NCBI GenBank assembly: GCA_037953745.1
Contig: JBAKBP010006563.1
Coordinates: forward strand, 45,055 to 109,054
DNA from: Lithodes maja
Lineage: Eukaryota > Arthropoda > Malacostraca > Decapoda > Lithodidae
Direction: 5' to 3'
Length of the DNA stretch: 64,000 bases
Position numbers and translations under genes: made by a program. Positions 42,004 through 52,307 of this stretch are shown here, piece by piece. The notes below the pieces were generated by a model that saw only the letters and a program-made list of their open reading frames with translations, was not told where the DNA came from and ran no database searches. Each line of letters starts with the position of its first letter. Within the stretch, counting starts at the first letter, position 1.

Positions 42004-42457
42004 ATGATTGATATGATCTGGTTTAAATGGGCTACTGTCAGTCACCTCGTATTATGCATGTAACTTTAGTCAGTCAGTCAGCCATTTCCATACATAATTC
42101 ATCTAAAAGCATACACTTAAAAATGTCAGACCTTATCATTGACTTTGGCGGAAGGTATACAAAAATATGCCTGATTAGATCAGTCACATAAGAGCTCTCT
42201 CTGATGCCAAATTGTTCTATTTTATTCTAAAATTCATATATATTCTAATTAGTATAATGTGTAGTATTATTGAGAACATATAATTACAATGTTTCGTGTT
42301 CTAAAAGTACTATATTTTCATATTTAGAGTAGGCTATATATTTAATCATTCGTGTTATAAACTCTCCAAATTAATAACAATCCTTGTAGCCTATGGTGCC
42401 AGTATAATATTGGAGACTGTACAGCATAATGATCTTTGTTCTAAAATTACTATAGCA
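42004..42457. other. no recognised feature
   Basis: AT-rich sequence after the satellite. Confidence 0.6.
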
Positions 42458-42663
42458 TTAACCTTCTGACGATTATAGCGTATTTAATATTGTTTTCTGG
42501 ATATCATTAGACGATTATATACAGCTTAGGATGGATGTATGGGAATTAAAAGGGTAAAAACTATCTAAATCAACCCTCTGACTTACACACCCCAAATACA
42601 ATCGCCTAAAAATAACCACAACATTGAAAAGAAATGCGTACTGTCAGATCTTCTAAGGGTTAC
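42458..42663 (+). mobile_element. TTAA MITE, family 2 (degenerate)
   Basis: TTAACCTTCTGACGATTATA at the left; the internal blocks ATTAGACGATTATATACAGC and TACAATCGCCTAAAAAT are the family's inverted pair. The right TTAA is TTAC (42660-42663) and is shared with the MITE that follows. Confidence 0.65.
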
Positions 42664-42850
42664 GGGGGGTCACCGTTTTCTTTTTTTTATCTTTTTCTCC
42701 CTTTCTCTGGCTTGTAATTTTAAGAGAAACCGGCCATCGGCCAGGACATTTTTATATCGACAAAATTACAAAATTATCTTGAAGGGGGGTATAGGGGATG
42801 ATTTGTTCAGCTTGACAGAGGTCTGGGGAGGAAACTTAATAAATAATAAC
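42660..42850 (-). mobile_element. TTAA MITE, family 4 (partial)
   Basis: Starts TTACGGGGGGTCACCG, then CTCTGGCTTGTAATTTTAAG, AACCGGCCATCGGCCAGGAC and the end GGTCTGGGGAGGAAACTTAA. The middle part with GGCGAGCGATAGCG is deleted. About 190 bp. Confidence 0.65.
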
Positions 42851-43500
42851 ATATAAATATATTATCAAATAAATAGCCCATCCTCCCGTAATAATCCTGT
42901 TCTAACCTTAACATACGAGCTTACATAACGGCCACAAGTTCCCAAAATTACCTTATTATTAGAAATTACGCTTTATTAGAGGCATGCTCACGAACTCGTT
43001 TTCTAAGTATACCTGCACCGCATGATCAGGGTAAATTTAAGAGCCTACGAAATTAATCCATTCTCTGGCATTTTAAAAGTGCGTGTTCAAGTGTAACAAG
43101 AATAGTATACAATCGTGGTGAAAAGGCCTTAATACTAGTTTAGCTACTTTCAGTACGGTAATGACAGCAATTACAACCTGACTGTTATCCTAAAATTAGC
43201 CTAAGGGTTTACATTATGGGTCATAGCTCCCATATAAGCATATCGTGAGAATTGACCACTTGCCAGTTTCAGGCTATAAGGAAGTTCTGCCTGTAAACAT
43301 CGATAATAAACACAAGTATATTAATGATGTAGGTTTCTGATGGATAGATAGTATGTTGGATTTGGTTTTATGTGTTTATTTATTTACTAAAACACTATTA
43401 TAGCTGGTTATTCTGCTAAATGTCGATGTCTACAGCTCCAACTTCCTTATAGAAAGAAACTCGCAAGTGGTCAATTATATGTAGGTCGTGCCCATCGATT
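42851..43500. other. no recognised feature
   Basis: AT-rich. It ends at a C run (43502-43520). Confidence 0.6.
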
Positions 43501-43529
43501 CCCCCCCCCCCCCCCCCCTCAATCGTACT

Positions 43530-43615
43530 GTGTTGATAGAGTAATGGTTAGTGCGCGGAATTTCGGTGTGAGCATCCTGGGTTCAAATTCTTGAAATACC
43601 CGGTACCACATGTAT
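43530..43615 (+). repeat. tRNA-like SINE fragment
   Basis: GATAGAGTAATGGTTAGTGC (about 43535) resembles an A-box arm and GGGTTCAAATTC (43580-43591) a B box. Too degenerate for a tRNA gene. Confidence 0.4.
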
Positions 43616-43728
43616 TCATTAGTTTCATTGATTTCATAAATTAGGTATATTTTTAAGTTAATTGGTGGGTTGGTGATAATACGCATAATTATAGTACGTT
43701 CAAGAGCCTACGGAATTATGTTTCTTCT

Positions 43729-44113
43729 TTAAGGGGGGTCACCAGCTTTTTTTTTTACCTTTCTCTCCTTCCCTGGCTTGTATCCATTCGGCCCTATTCA
43801 GGCAACTGTTTTAAGACGTTTATCCCCATCCAGGTGTCGATTTATTCCTGGCGAGCGATAGCGAGCCAGCATTGTATGGAGAAATCCGGCTTCGCCGGAG
43901 ACATTTTTCTATCGAAAAATGTACAAATTTAGCTAGCTGTCAAAACAAAAACAAATATATATATATATGCTGGCTCGCTACCGCTCGCCAGGAAAATATT
44001 GACACCTGGAAGGGGGTAAACGTCTTAAAACAGTAGGCTGAATGGGGCCGAATGGATACAAGCCAAAGAGAGAGGCAGAGAAAGAGAAAAAAAAGCGAGG
44101 TGGGCCCCCTTAA
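43729..44113. mobile_element. TTAA MITE, family 4 foldback subtype (copy 1)
   Basis: TTAA at 43729-43732 and 44110-44113. Very long inverted arms: GGCTTGTATCCATTCGGCCC, TTTTAAGACGTTTA and CCTGGCGAGCGATAGCGAGC on the left are mirrored by GCTGGCTCGCTACCGCTCGCC, TAAACGTCTTAAAA and GGGCCGAATGGATACAAGCC on the right. The loop holds CCGGCTTCGCCGG and a TA run. Non-coding. Confidence 0.85.
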
Positions 44114-44417
44114 CTGTACTAATTAGCATATCTTGAAAATGATTTACAATGACTCTTTCCCAAACATAATATATCACACATGGACTTTACACACATTTTT
44201 GAGCATACATACCGGTAGTTACTCGATCTAATATTAGCATGTCATGAATAGAACTGATTGCATGATTTCCCCTTGCTCCCACATTGGTGCATAAATCATG
44301 GTGCGAATATTAATACTACCTCTAAGATTAGGTAAGGTGTATAGGCTGCATTTATGGATGATCTATTCTATCTGTATGCTCAGGCCCAATCCCCATTTTG
44401 TTTTGTTTTCTCTCTTA

Positions 44418-44418
<1 letters not shown>
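44114..44418. other. no recognised feature
   Basis: AT-rich sequence without features. Confidence 0.6.
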
Positions 44419-44480
<62 letters not shown>

Positions 44481-44530
44481 TTTATTTTTTGTATTTTCTT
44501 GGGGGTGGCCGACTCAAGACAGAGCAAGAA
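44419..44530 (-). repeat. (ATT)n and (TTTA)n tract joined to a conserved 24-base motif
   Basis: ATT and TTTA repeats are followed by GGGGTGGCCGACTCAAGACAG (44501-). Almost the same motif follows (TTTA)n at 54451 and lies inverted at 52482. Read on the minus strand it is a retroposon-like 3' end with an AAAT tail. Confidence 0.6.
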
Positions 44531-44889
44531 CAGGAAAACACAAAACACAAGACAAAACAGCGAACACACACAGACAAAACACAAAATTGACACACATCTT
44601 ATGGATGATAAGCCACGTTATAAAATACATATAAGATATATCACCTCATAATTCACGATAGGCAAGTTCTTATAAGGATTAGGTTAGGCATATCATTTGA
44701 AATTCATGATTGGGATGGATGTGAATGGGATATGTCGCGCGTGAGATTAGCAATGGTCTCTCTTTGCTCAATACTATTATGAGTTTATAATTCCCGACCC
44801 TCACTCTCTTATATCTCAAACATTATTTCTACCATTTGCTGTGGAAATGTACAGCCCGTTTGTTCCGACCTTCCCTGAGTGACAATGGC

Positions 44890-45105
44890 TATACCCTGTG
44901 TCAAATAGGTAGGCCAGAACTCGTGAACCCTAACCTCTATATCTCAAAAAGGGCTAGAGCAAATGGGCTGCAGTAAATTTCCACACCCATTCCCTGGCTG
45001 GTCCTTCCCGAATGGTAGAAATATTAGCTGGATTACTTTAGTCGTTTGGGAGTTGTAGAGCTTAACATTCAATAGTTTTGGCCTACTTAATTGGAACAGG
45101 GTATA
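44890..45105 (+). mobile_element. MITE family 5 (copy 1), unclassified
   Basis: 216 bp with inverted ends TATACCCTGTGTCAAATAGG and, on the other strand, TATACCCTGTTCCAATTAAG, followed on both by TAGGCCA. It matches 48672-48863 in inverse orientation. No TSD or coding seen. Confidence 0.65.
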
Positions 45106-45206
45106 GTAGCCTCGTCGTAATGAATAGACTATAGAACTGGAACGATCTGTTAATTATGTCAACTTATTATAGCTCTGTATATTAGGCCTATTCCTATCCA
45201 GAGTCG

Positions 45207-45594
45207 TTAAGGGGGTCACCGTTTTTGTTTTATAATTATCGTCTTTTTTCTCTTTCCCTGGCTTGTATCCATTCGGCCCCATTCAGCCAACTGTTTTAAG
45301 ACGTTTATCCCCATCCATGTGTTGATTTCTTCCTGGCGAGCGATAGCGAACCAGCATTGTTTGGAGAAATCCGGTTTTGCCGGAGACATTTTTCTATCGA
45401 AAAATTTACAAATTTAGCTTGCTGTCAAACAAATATATATACCCGGTATATGCTGGCTCGCTACCGCTCGCCAGGAAAATATTGACACCTGGATGGGGGT
45501 AAACGTCTTAAAACAGTAGGCTGAATGGGGCCGAATGGATACAAGCCAAAGAGGGAGGGAGAGAAGATAGAAAACGCGAGGTGGGTTCAGTTAA
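45207..45594. mobile_element. TTAA MITE, family 4 foldback subtype (copy 2)
   Basis: TTAA at 45207-45210 and 45591-45594. Same arms as 43729-44113 (GGCTTGTATCCATTCGGCCC against GGGCCGAATGGATACAAGCC). The loop has CCGGTTTTGCCGG and TATATATACCCGGTATA. The right end is degenerate but keeps TTAA. Confidence 0.85.
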
Positions 45595-45716
45595 TCTCGG
45601 CTACCATGGCCATAAAAAGATGTCATAATAATATATTGTCGTATCAGTCATCAACATCAGGTAGCCTGGCACGAAGCCACTTAACCTATTTCTCACTTGC
45701 TGTATGCTGTCATTAT

Positions 45717-45745
45717 TATTATTATGTGTTATTTATCTGTAATTA

Positions 45746-45791
<46 letters not shown>

Positions 45792-45893
45792 TTGTATTGT
45801 TATTTTATTTTTGCCTATTTAGCATGTTAGTCAACCTAATTCTCAATTGGTGAATGCTGATATTATTATTATTTTGTTTTGTTTGTCTATTTA

Positions 45894-45937
<44 letters not shown>

Positions 45938-45939
45938 CC

Positions 45940-46036
<97 letters not shown>
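45717..46036. repeat. (ATT)n, (TA)n and T-run microsatellite cluster
   Basis: ATT tracts at about 45748-45792 and 45898-45932, then TA repeats 45940-46020 and a T run 46020-46036. The frames over it are low-complexity artefacts. Confidence 0.95.
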
Positions 46037-46537
46037 GCCTATATATCATGTTAGTCAATTTCCTTTACGTTAATCACGTGTAGGTAATGTGCAGTAGCTG
46101 CCGGGTATGTATTCAACATTAGCCTAATTAATATAGTACCCCCTGTCGCTTTATCATCATTATATAAAAGGTTCGATATACGGGCTACACTATTTCAACG
46201 CATGCTATAATTTGGGATTCACGCTTTAGTGGCCCGGTATATCAATTTTGTTACAGGGGGTACGGTAGTGCTAATAAGTCATGTCTCAGCTGTCATTACG
46301 TTTGGCTCGCTCTGTGCTGTATTAATGTCTGTCAGATGTTGAATAGGGTGGGTAAATGTAGGAACATGTTTGTATATTTCACTCGATATGAAGCAATGAA
46401 GCTTAGATACCGCTGATACTAATTATTAAGCAAACCATACTTGGTGCCGAGACATGACTTATTAGCGCGAGTGTACATAATGTTTACTACAGGGTGGTCT
46501 TTATTATCATTCCCACAATCACCTTGTATATACCGTA
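46037..46537. other. no recognised feature
   Basis: Contains ACATGACTTATTAGC (about 46451) and, in inverse, GCTAATAAGTCATGTCTC (about 46271-46288), a short inverted pair about 180 bp apart, possibly the ends of an old MITE. Confidence 0.4.
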
Positions 46538-47273
46538 TTAACCCTTTCAGTAGACGAGGATGCGTTGCTTCCATATATTATTGCTATTATTAGACGATTT
46601 TGTTCAGATTAGGAAGGAAATTTGGAAGTCATAGGTTGTTGTTGTTGTTCCCCAAGCTGCCTGGCCGAACAGCCCCAAGGCCCCAAGCAAAGCCAAGGCC
46701 ATAACCGAGCGCCCCCACAGAACCCTCCCTGCTTACCACAATAAAGCCTGGGTGACCGAAGCCACTCCATGGTGGGGAGCTGAGGAGGGTGCGGAAACGC
46801 CCGGGAAACCAAAGCCCCACCCAGGGCCCTGTGCCCCTCAGCAATTATGAAGAGAAAGTTGAGGGGCAAGGGAAAAATGTGACGTTTTGGTTTCCAATCT
46901 TGGTAGATTGGGAGGTCAATCCACGGAAGAGACGCCGTCACTTGAGATCTTGAAAATATATAAGTTAAAGGAAGTCAGAGTAAGCTATGGGTATGGCAGA
47001 GATTGCTCAGCTCTCACTCTGATAGACCAGCCCATCACCACATGACTAGAACCCAATCCTCTCAGCATCAGCTAGGAAAGGCCCTAGAAAGCCGCCTTTG
47101 GCGGGGGGATAGCTCCCCTTTTTCAACCCCTTTCGGGGTTGGGCACCATAGGTTAATTGAGATAGTATTTACCCCTTTGATTCCTAGATATCCCTCCTAA
47201 ACTTCATAAACCTGTCTAATTATAGTTAAATTATGAGGAAGAAATGTGGCATCATATCCTGAAGGCGTTGGGT
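46538..47273 (+). mobile_element. TTAA MITE, family 2, split by a retroposon
   Basis: Left part 46538-46637 (TTAACCCTTTCAGTAGACGA, TATTAGACGATTTTGTTCAG), right part 47147-47273 (GTTAATTGAGA, ACCCCTTTGATTCCTAGATA, CTGTCTAATTATAG), parallel to 54236-54330. The right TTAA is lost. Confidence 0.65.
46638..47146 (-). mobile_element. GC-rich retroposon with (AAC)n tail, unclassified
   Basis: About 509 bp flanked by the 8-bp duplication CATAGGTT (46630-46637 and 47147-47154). On the minus strand it ends GGAACAACAACAACAAC. It is clearly more GC-rich than its surroundings. It has the hairpins CCGCCTTTGGCGG (47091-47103) and AACCCCTTTCGGGGTT (47125-47140) near its 5' end. A 110-codon minus frame (46609-46941) lacks a known domain; it could be a LINE 3' end or a SINE. 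Confidence 0.65.
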
Positions 47274-47281
47274 AGCTTGTC

Positions 47282-47607
47282 TTAAGAGGAGGTATTTAGT
47301 TTGTTCCCTAGACCACCATCAAGCTTAAAATTACACCCCCTTGAGCCCCTTTCAAGATAAATTTGTAAATTTTTCGGTAGAAAAATGTCCCGGCCGAAGG
47401 CCAGTTCCTCTTAAATTACAGGCTCGCTATCGCTCGCCAGGATAAAATCGAGACTTGCATTGCACGAAAGGTCTTAATATGGGGTGAAAGTTCTTAAAAT
47501 CGCTAAACTAATGGGGCAAACGTGTTATAATATCAAAAGCAATGGGGCTAAACATGAGGGAGAAAGGGGTCAAGAAAAAAATACCTCAAGTGGAGATTTC
47601 CCCTTAA
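47282..47607 (+). mobile_element. TTAA MITE, family 4
   Basis: TTAA 47282-47285 to 47604-47607. Ends TTAAGAGGAGGTATTTAG and, on the other strand, TTAAGGGGAAATCTCCAC. Internal blocks CCGGCCGAAGGCC and GGCTCGCTATCGCTCGCC. It shares its right TTAA with the next MITE. Confidence 0.8.
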
Positions 47608-47821
47608 CCCTTTCTATACCGTCGACATATGTTTTTATTTTATTCTGGCTACTACTAATCGACTTTATTAAGTTTAGGAAGGATCCTTATAGCTTTTATA
47701 GGGCTTTGAACTTTCTCAATCAACCCTTTTACCTACCACAGATCCTTCCTAAGCTGCATGAAATCGTCTAGATATAGCTAGAATAAAATAAAGCAGACAT
47801 CGCTGGTACAGAGAGGGTTAA
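47604..47821 (+). mobile_element. TTAA MITE, family 2
   Basis: TTAACCCTTTCTATACCGTC at the left and, on the other strand, TTAACCCTCTCTGTACCAGC at the right; TTAA 47818-47821. The inner arms TAGGAAGGATC and GATCCTTCCTA are mirrored. Confidence 0.85.
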
Positions 47822-48424
47822 TCATACATTTCCTAACACTAGCTGGTTAGATGTTTTGGTGGTTATTGAGATATTTTGTTGAATATTGTTTGATTTTTTT
47901 TTTTTTTTTATTCCGTGTGCCAATTTGGAGTAATTTATGTTTAGTTTGTCCTGTAGAAAAAAAAAAAAAAAAAAACGCCCCACCGCACCACCTTTAAGCT
48001 AAATATGTACCGTTTTGTGGTAGCAAATTGTCTTGGCCGAAGGTAGGTGTCTCCTAAATTGCAGGCTCACCCAGACAAATTTAAAGTTGTGAAGATGGGA
48101 ACACGACCTTTGACCTTGACCTTACCCTATTCCGGCCATAAATGTTGCCCCCCATTTCCCACGACCACCATTACATCTTCTCTACACAACTTGAGCCATA
48201 ACACTTCCACGATTACCATATTCACACTAGGCTATGACTGTATTTCCTCGAACAGTACCGTACCGCTACCATTATTGTTCGCTCTACCGTAACATTTATA
48301 CCAATACTATACTCTGTTCCCTAAGGATTGGGGAGATTGTAGTAACCAATCGAGCAGGGTAGTTCCCCTTGGGAGGCCACATAGGCATATGATAAGGAGT
48401 TGCTGGAACTCCTGTTTCATTTAA
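47822..48424. other. no recognised feature
   Basis: Has a T run (47895-47909) and an A run (47957-47975). 48038-48070 (GGCCGAAGGTAGGTGTCTCC, TTGCAGGCTC) is a scrap of MITE family 4. Confidence 0.55.
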
Positions 48425-48665
48425 TTGGTTTCCCCCACTGTTTCTATTTGTGCTTCACCTACACAGAGTATTCCTGCTAACTCTCAAACACCTCCTCCTA
48501 TTCATTTCACTACACTTAACACGCACACCAGACTTTTTTCTAACACACCTAAATTACGTGTAACACACCTTGATTTTGACTCTGTCACTCTTTCGACCTT
48601 GGAGGAGGCACTTATTGCGGACAGCTTTGCCTTTTGTCTCCTTCATGCACATACAAAAACAAAAG
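48425..48665 (+). repeat. SINE- or LINE-B-type 3' tail
   Basis: ATTCATTTCACTACACTTAA, ACACACCTTGATTTTGACTC and GGAGGAGGCACTTATTGCGG, ending TTTTGTCTCCTTCATGCACA. The last 100 bases share the LINE-B 3' end while the first part is not LINE-B coding, which would suit a SINE that borrows the LINE-B tail. Confidence 0.55.
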
Positions 48666-48671
48666 TAATCA

Positions 48672-48863
48672 GGCCAAAACTTTTAAAACATTAATCTCTA
48701 TAATTCACAAACCACTAGAGTAATCGAGCTATTTTGTCTACTATTTGGGATGGGTCAGCCAGGGAATAGGTGTGGTAGTATGTAGTCCATTTGCTCTATC
48801 CCTTTTTGAGTTACAGAGGTTAGGGTTCACGGTTTCTGGCCTACCTACTTGGCACAGGGTATA
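48672..48863 (-). mobile_element. MITE family 5 (copy 2)
   Basis: Inverse match of 44890-45105: TTGCTCTATCCCTTTTTGAG, GAGGTTAGGGTTCACGG and GGCACAGGGTATA. The left end lacks the TATACCC terminus. Confidence 0.6.
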
Positions 48864-48951
48864 CCGTCAGTCTCACACCCTTATGCATCGTGGCGACATA
48901 GAACAATTACTCTCATACCCACTAATATAATAATTTTATAAACCAAACACC

Positions 48952-49166
48952 TTAACCCCTTCAGAACCGGTGACGTACTTTTAACTTTATTATGGCTACT
49001 ATTAGACGATTTTACTCAGCTTAGGAAGGACGTCTACCCATGAAAAGGCTACAGACTATCTCAATGAATCCTTGTAGCTGTCATGTATCCTTCTTAAACT
49101 GCACACAATCGTCTAAATATAGGTAGAATAAAATGAAGAAGACGTCCCCGGTTCAGAAGGGGTTAA
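48952..49166 (+). mobile_element. TTAA MITE, family 2
   Basis: TTAA 48952-48955 and 49163-49166. Ends TTAACCCCTTCAGAACCGG and, on the other strand, TTAACCCCTTCTGAACCGG, 18 of 19 matching. Inner arms TAGACGATTTTACTCAGCTT and its approximate mirror. 215 bp; the clearest family copy. Confidence 0.9.
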
Positions 49167-49539
49167 TGGTATTCAATCTCTATTATAACCCATTATATTG
49201 TATCTTTTACCATTGCTACCATAAAACCTATTTCAGTAACTTCTATCACAACACAGATCGTTTTACCATTAGTTTCATAAGCTTTATACCTAACCATTAT
49301 ACCATACATTTTGTTATTTGTTTTATTTACTTGAAACATATTTATACTGGGTGCAACCAATTACAAAAATGTATCCTCACTTATTGCCCAGTTAAAAAAT
49401 GCAGTGATACAATAAAAGCTTCCATTCATTCGTTCATACTTTGGCCAACACTCGCATATAAAACTACATGCAGGATAATTATATATTTAAGGGCGGATGG
49501 TTAACTTTTTGGGCGATTTTTGCATGTATTCATTATTTT
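49167..49539. other. no recognised feature
   Basis: A 123-codon frame (49133-49504) begins inside the MITE and is AT-driven; I do not call it. Confidence 0.55.
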
Positions 49540-49856
49540 TATAGTTTCCTCCCTAGACCTCCATCAAATTAAAAAAAACATCCATTAGATCCCCCTTCTA
49601 AATTAATTTGTACATTTTTCGTTAGAAAATTTTTCCGGCCAAAGGCCAGTTCTTCCAACATTACAGGGTCACTATCGTTCGCCAGGGGAAAAATCGACAC
49701 CTAAATAGCACGAAAGATCTAAATATTGACGTAGAAATGGGGCGAAAGGTCTTAAAATCGACTAACTAATGGGGCAAACATCTTAGCATCTGAAAACTAA
49801 TGGGGCTAAATATGAGGGAGAAGGGGGGCCAGAAAAAACGGTCTGCCTCCCCTTTA
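49540..49856 (+). mobile_element. TTAA MITE, family 4 (degenerate ends)
   Basis: GTTTCCTCCCTAGACCTCCA, CCGGCCAAAGGCC, TCACTATCGTTCGCCAGG and AATGGGGCTAAATATGAGGG in family order. Terminal TTAA not intact (right end CTGCCTCCCCTTTA). Confidence 0.65.
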
Positions 49857-50024
49857 TCCAGTATACCATTTATATCAGCCAGTATAATGTCCCCTTTGCC
49901 CTCTTGCCATATCTCCTCCTCTTATATACCATTGTTGCCACATCCCCTTTATTATACTACCGCCATATCCCCTTTACGAGTACCACTTTTGCCTTATCCT
50001 CCTTGCTGACACTTTTGCCATGTG

Positions 50025-50523
50025 ATCACTTTTGCCATATACCGGTACCCCTTAATCACTTTTGCCATATACCGGTACCCCTTAATCACTTTTGCCATAT
50101 ACCGGTACCCCTTAATCACTTTTGCCTTATACCGGTACCCCTTAATCACTTTTGCCATATACCGGTACCCCTTAATCACTTTTGCCATATACCGGTACCC
50201 CTTAATCACTTTTGCCATATACCGGTACCCCTTAATCACTTTTGCCATATACCGGTACCCCTTAATCACTTTTGCCATATACCGGTACCCCCTTAATCAC
50301 TTGCCATATACCGGTACCCCCTTAATCACTTTTGCCTTATACCGGTACCCCTTAATCACTTTTGCCATTTACCGGTACCCCTTAATCACTTTTGCCATAC
50401 ACCGGTACCCCTTAATCACTTTTGCCATATACCGGTACCCCTTAATCAGTTTTGCCATATACCGGTACCCCTTAATCACTTTTGCCATATACCGGTACCC
50501 GTTAATCATTGTTGACATTTACC
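50025..50523. repeat. 30-bp satellite, about 16 units
   Basis: Unit ATCACTTTTGCCATATACCG plus GTACCCCTTA. It contains the palindrome TACCGGTA and a TTAA at unit junctions (CCCTTAATCAC). Long open frames on both strands follow from the 30-bp period and are artefacts. Degenerate units go on to 51088. Confidence 0.95.
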
Positions 50524-50581
50524 CCTTAACCACTTTTGCCATATACCATTATACCCGTTAATAACTTTTGACATATACCCC

Positions 50582-50815
50582 TTAACCTTTTCACGCATTT
50601 ATGACGCAGAGGTTGCCAAATTAGCAATAAGAAATAGAGTTCTCTCACTCTTATAATTACCTCTCCAAAATTAATTTTCTGCCCACAGCTAACTCAAAGA
50701 CAACTGCAGAGGTTGAAGCAACTAAACTAAAGGTTTCTAAATACCCTGATGGTAACAAAGGCTTTAAGGTATCCCCAATAGGCTCAACATCGCGTCATAT
50801 GCGTGAAAGGGTTAA
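50582..50815 (+). mobile_element. TTAA MITE, family 3 (copy 1), inserted in the satellite
   Basis: TTAA 50582-50585 and 50812-50815. Ends TTAACCTTTTCACGCATTTA and, on the other strand, TTAACCCTTTCACGCATATG. Satellite text (ATACCCC, then TCACTTTTG) flanks it on both sides. 226 bp between the TTAAs. Confidence 0.9.
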
Positions 50816-51088
50816 TCACTTTTGTTATGGTCTCTTTATCGGGGCTACATTTGCCATATAGTCTCTACCACTTATGCCATACCTTCTCCAGCACTTATAT
50901 TGTATCCCTTGTATCCGTACCACTTTCGCCATATCCCCTTAAATACTTTTGTCATACCCTATCTACCACTTTTGCCATACCCTATCTAGCATTGTTGTCA
51001 TATCCTCTCTACCACTGTTGCCATATCCTACCTACCACTTTTGCCATAATACAGTACGGTACCCCTTAATCACTTTTGTCATATCCCC
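50816..51088. repeat. degenerate 30-bp satellite units
   Basis: Repeated TTGCCATA(T) and CCACTTTTGCCATA(C/T) motifs at irregular spacing between the two family 3 MITEs. Confidence 0.7.
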
Positions 51089-51323
51089 TTAACCCTCTCA
51101 CGTTTTTTACGCAATTTTAAGCCTAGTAGGGATACTTTAAAGCCTTTGTTACCATCAGAGGTATTTAGAAACCTTTAGTTTAGTTACTTCAACCTCTGCA
51201 GTTGTCTTTGAGTTAGGTGTGGGCAGAAAACTAATTTTGGAGAGGTAATTATAAGAGTGAGAGAACTCTATTTATTATTACTAATCTGGCAACCTCTGCG
51301 TCATAAAAACGTGAAAGGGTTAA
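51089..51323 (-). mobile_element. TTAA MITE, family 3 (copy 2), inverted, inserted in the satellite
   Basis: TTAA 51089-51092 and 51320-51323. The minus strand starts TTAACCCTTTCACGTTTTTA and continues GACGCAGAGGTTGCCAGATT as in copy 1. The two copies face each other across 51 degenerate satellite lines of sequence, about 270 bp. Confidence 0.9.
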
Positions 51324-51498
51324 CCACTTCAGCCACAGTCCCTCCATAGTAACCAACGACTACAATGGCTATTTACCCCCCCCCCCTTGTATTCTATAGT
51401 AACCACAATACCTCAACTACCACACACAAACACACATACACACATACACACAAACATACATACACATTGATCAGTGAGGCAGATACAGTAACATGTTG

Positions 51499-51850
51499 GG
51501 TTATTTGCTTTGGATTAGTCATGTGTTCTAGGTTATTTGCTTTGGATTAGTCATGTGTTCTAGGTTATTTGCTTTGGATTAGTCATGTGTTCTAGGTTAT
51601 TTGCTTTGGATTAGTCATGTGTTCTAGGTTATTTACTTCGGATTAGTCATGTGTTCTAGGTTATTTACTTTGGATTAGTCATGTGTTCTAGGTTATTTGC
51701 TTTGGATTAGTCATGTGTTCTAGGTTATTTACTTCGGATTAGTCATGTGTTCTAGGTTATTTACTTTGGATTAGTCATGTGTTCTAGATTATTTGCTTTG
51801 GATTAGTCATGTGTTCTAGGTTATTTACTTCGGATTAGTCACGCGTTCTG
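51499..51850. repeat. 32-bp minisatellite, 11 units
   Basis: Unit GGTTATTTGCTTTGGATTAG plus TCATGTGTTCTA. Three variants alternate: GCTTTGG, ACTTTGG and ACTTCGG. Confidence 0.95.
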
Positions 51851-51933
51851 GCCTACTATTGGACAAAGTGTCATGCCTAGTTCGTGGAGCTCGACAACGC
51901 CACTGAGTTTAGTTTCCTAGCCCCCCACCCCCA

Positions 51934-52307
51934 TTAAGGGGAGGCTGGCCGTTTATTTAGTCTATTAATTCATGTATTCATATATTTTCTTTTAGTTTCC
52001 TCCTTAGACCTCCATCAAGCTTAGAAAAACACCCCCCTAGACCCCCCTTCAAGATAAATTTGTAAATTTTTCGGTAGAAAAATGTCCCGGCCAAAGGCTG
52101 GTTCCTCTTAAAATTGCAGGCTCGCTATTGCTCGCCAGGAAATAATAGACACCTAAATGGCACGAAAGGTCTTAAAATTGACAACGAAATGGGGCGAAAG
52201 GTGTTAAAATCGCCAAACTAATGGGCCGAACGTCTTATAATCTCAAAACTAGTGGGACTAAATATTAGGGAGAAGGGGGTCCAGAAAAACGGCCTGCCTC
52301 CCCTTAA
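51934..52307 (+). mobile_element. TTAA MITE, family 4 (best preserved)
   Basis: TTAA 51934-51937 and 52304-52307. Ends TTAAGGGGAGGCTGGCCG and, on the other strand, TTAAGGGGAGGCAGGCCG, 17 of 18 matching. Internal CCCGGCCAAAGGC, GGCTCGCTATTGCTCGCC and ATGGGGCGAAAGG blocks. 374 bp. Confidence 0.9.

Noticed and set aside
49904..50561. 130-, 94- and 179-codon frames with 10-residue repeats
   Set aside because: Product of the 30-bp satellite, open on both strands for the same arithmetic reason.
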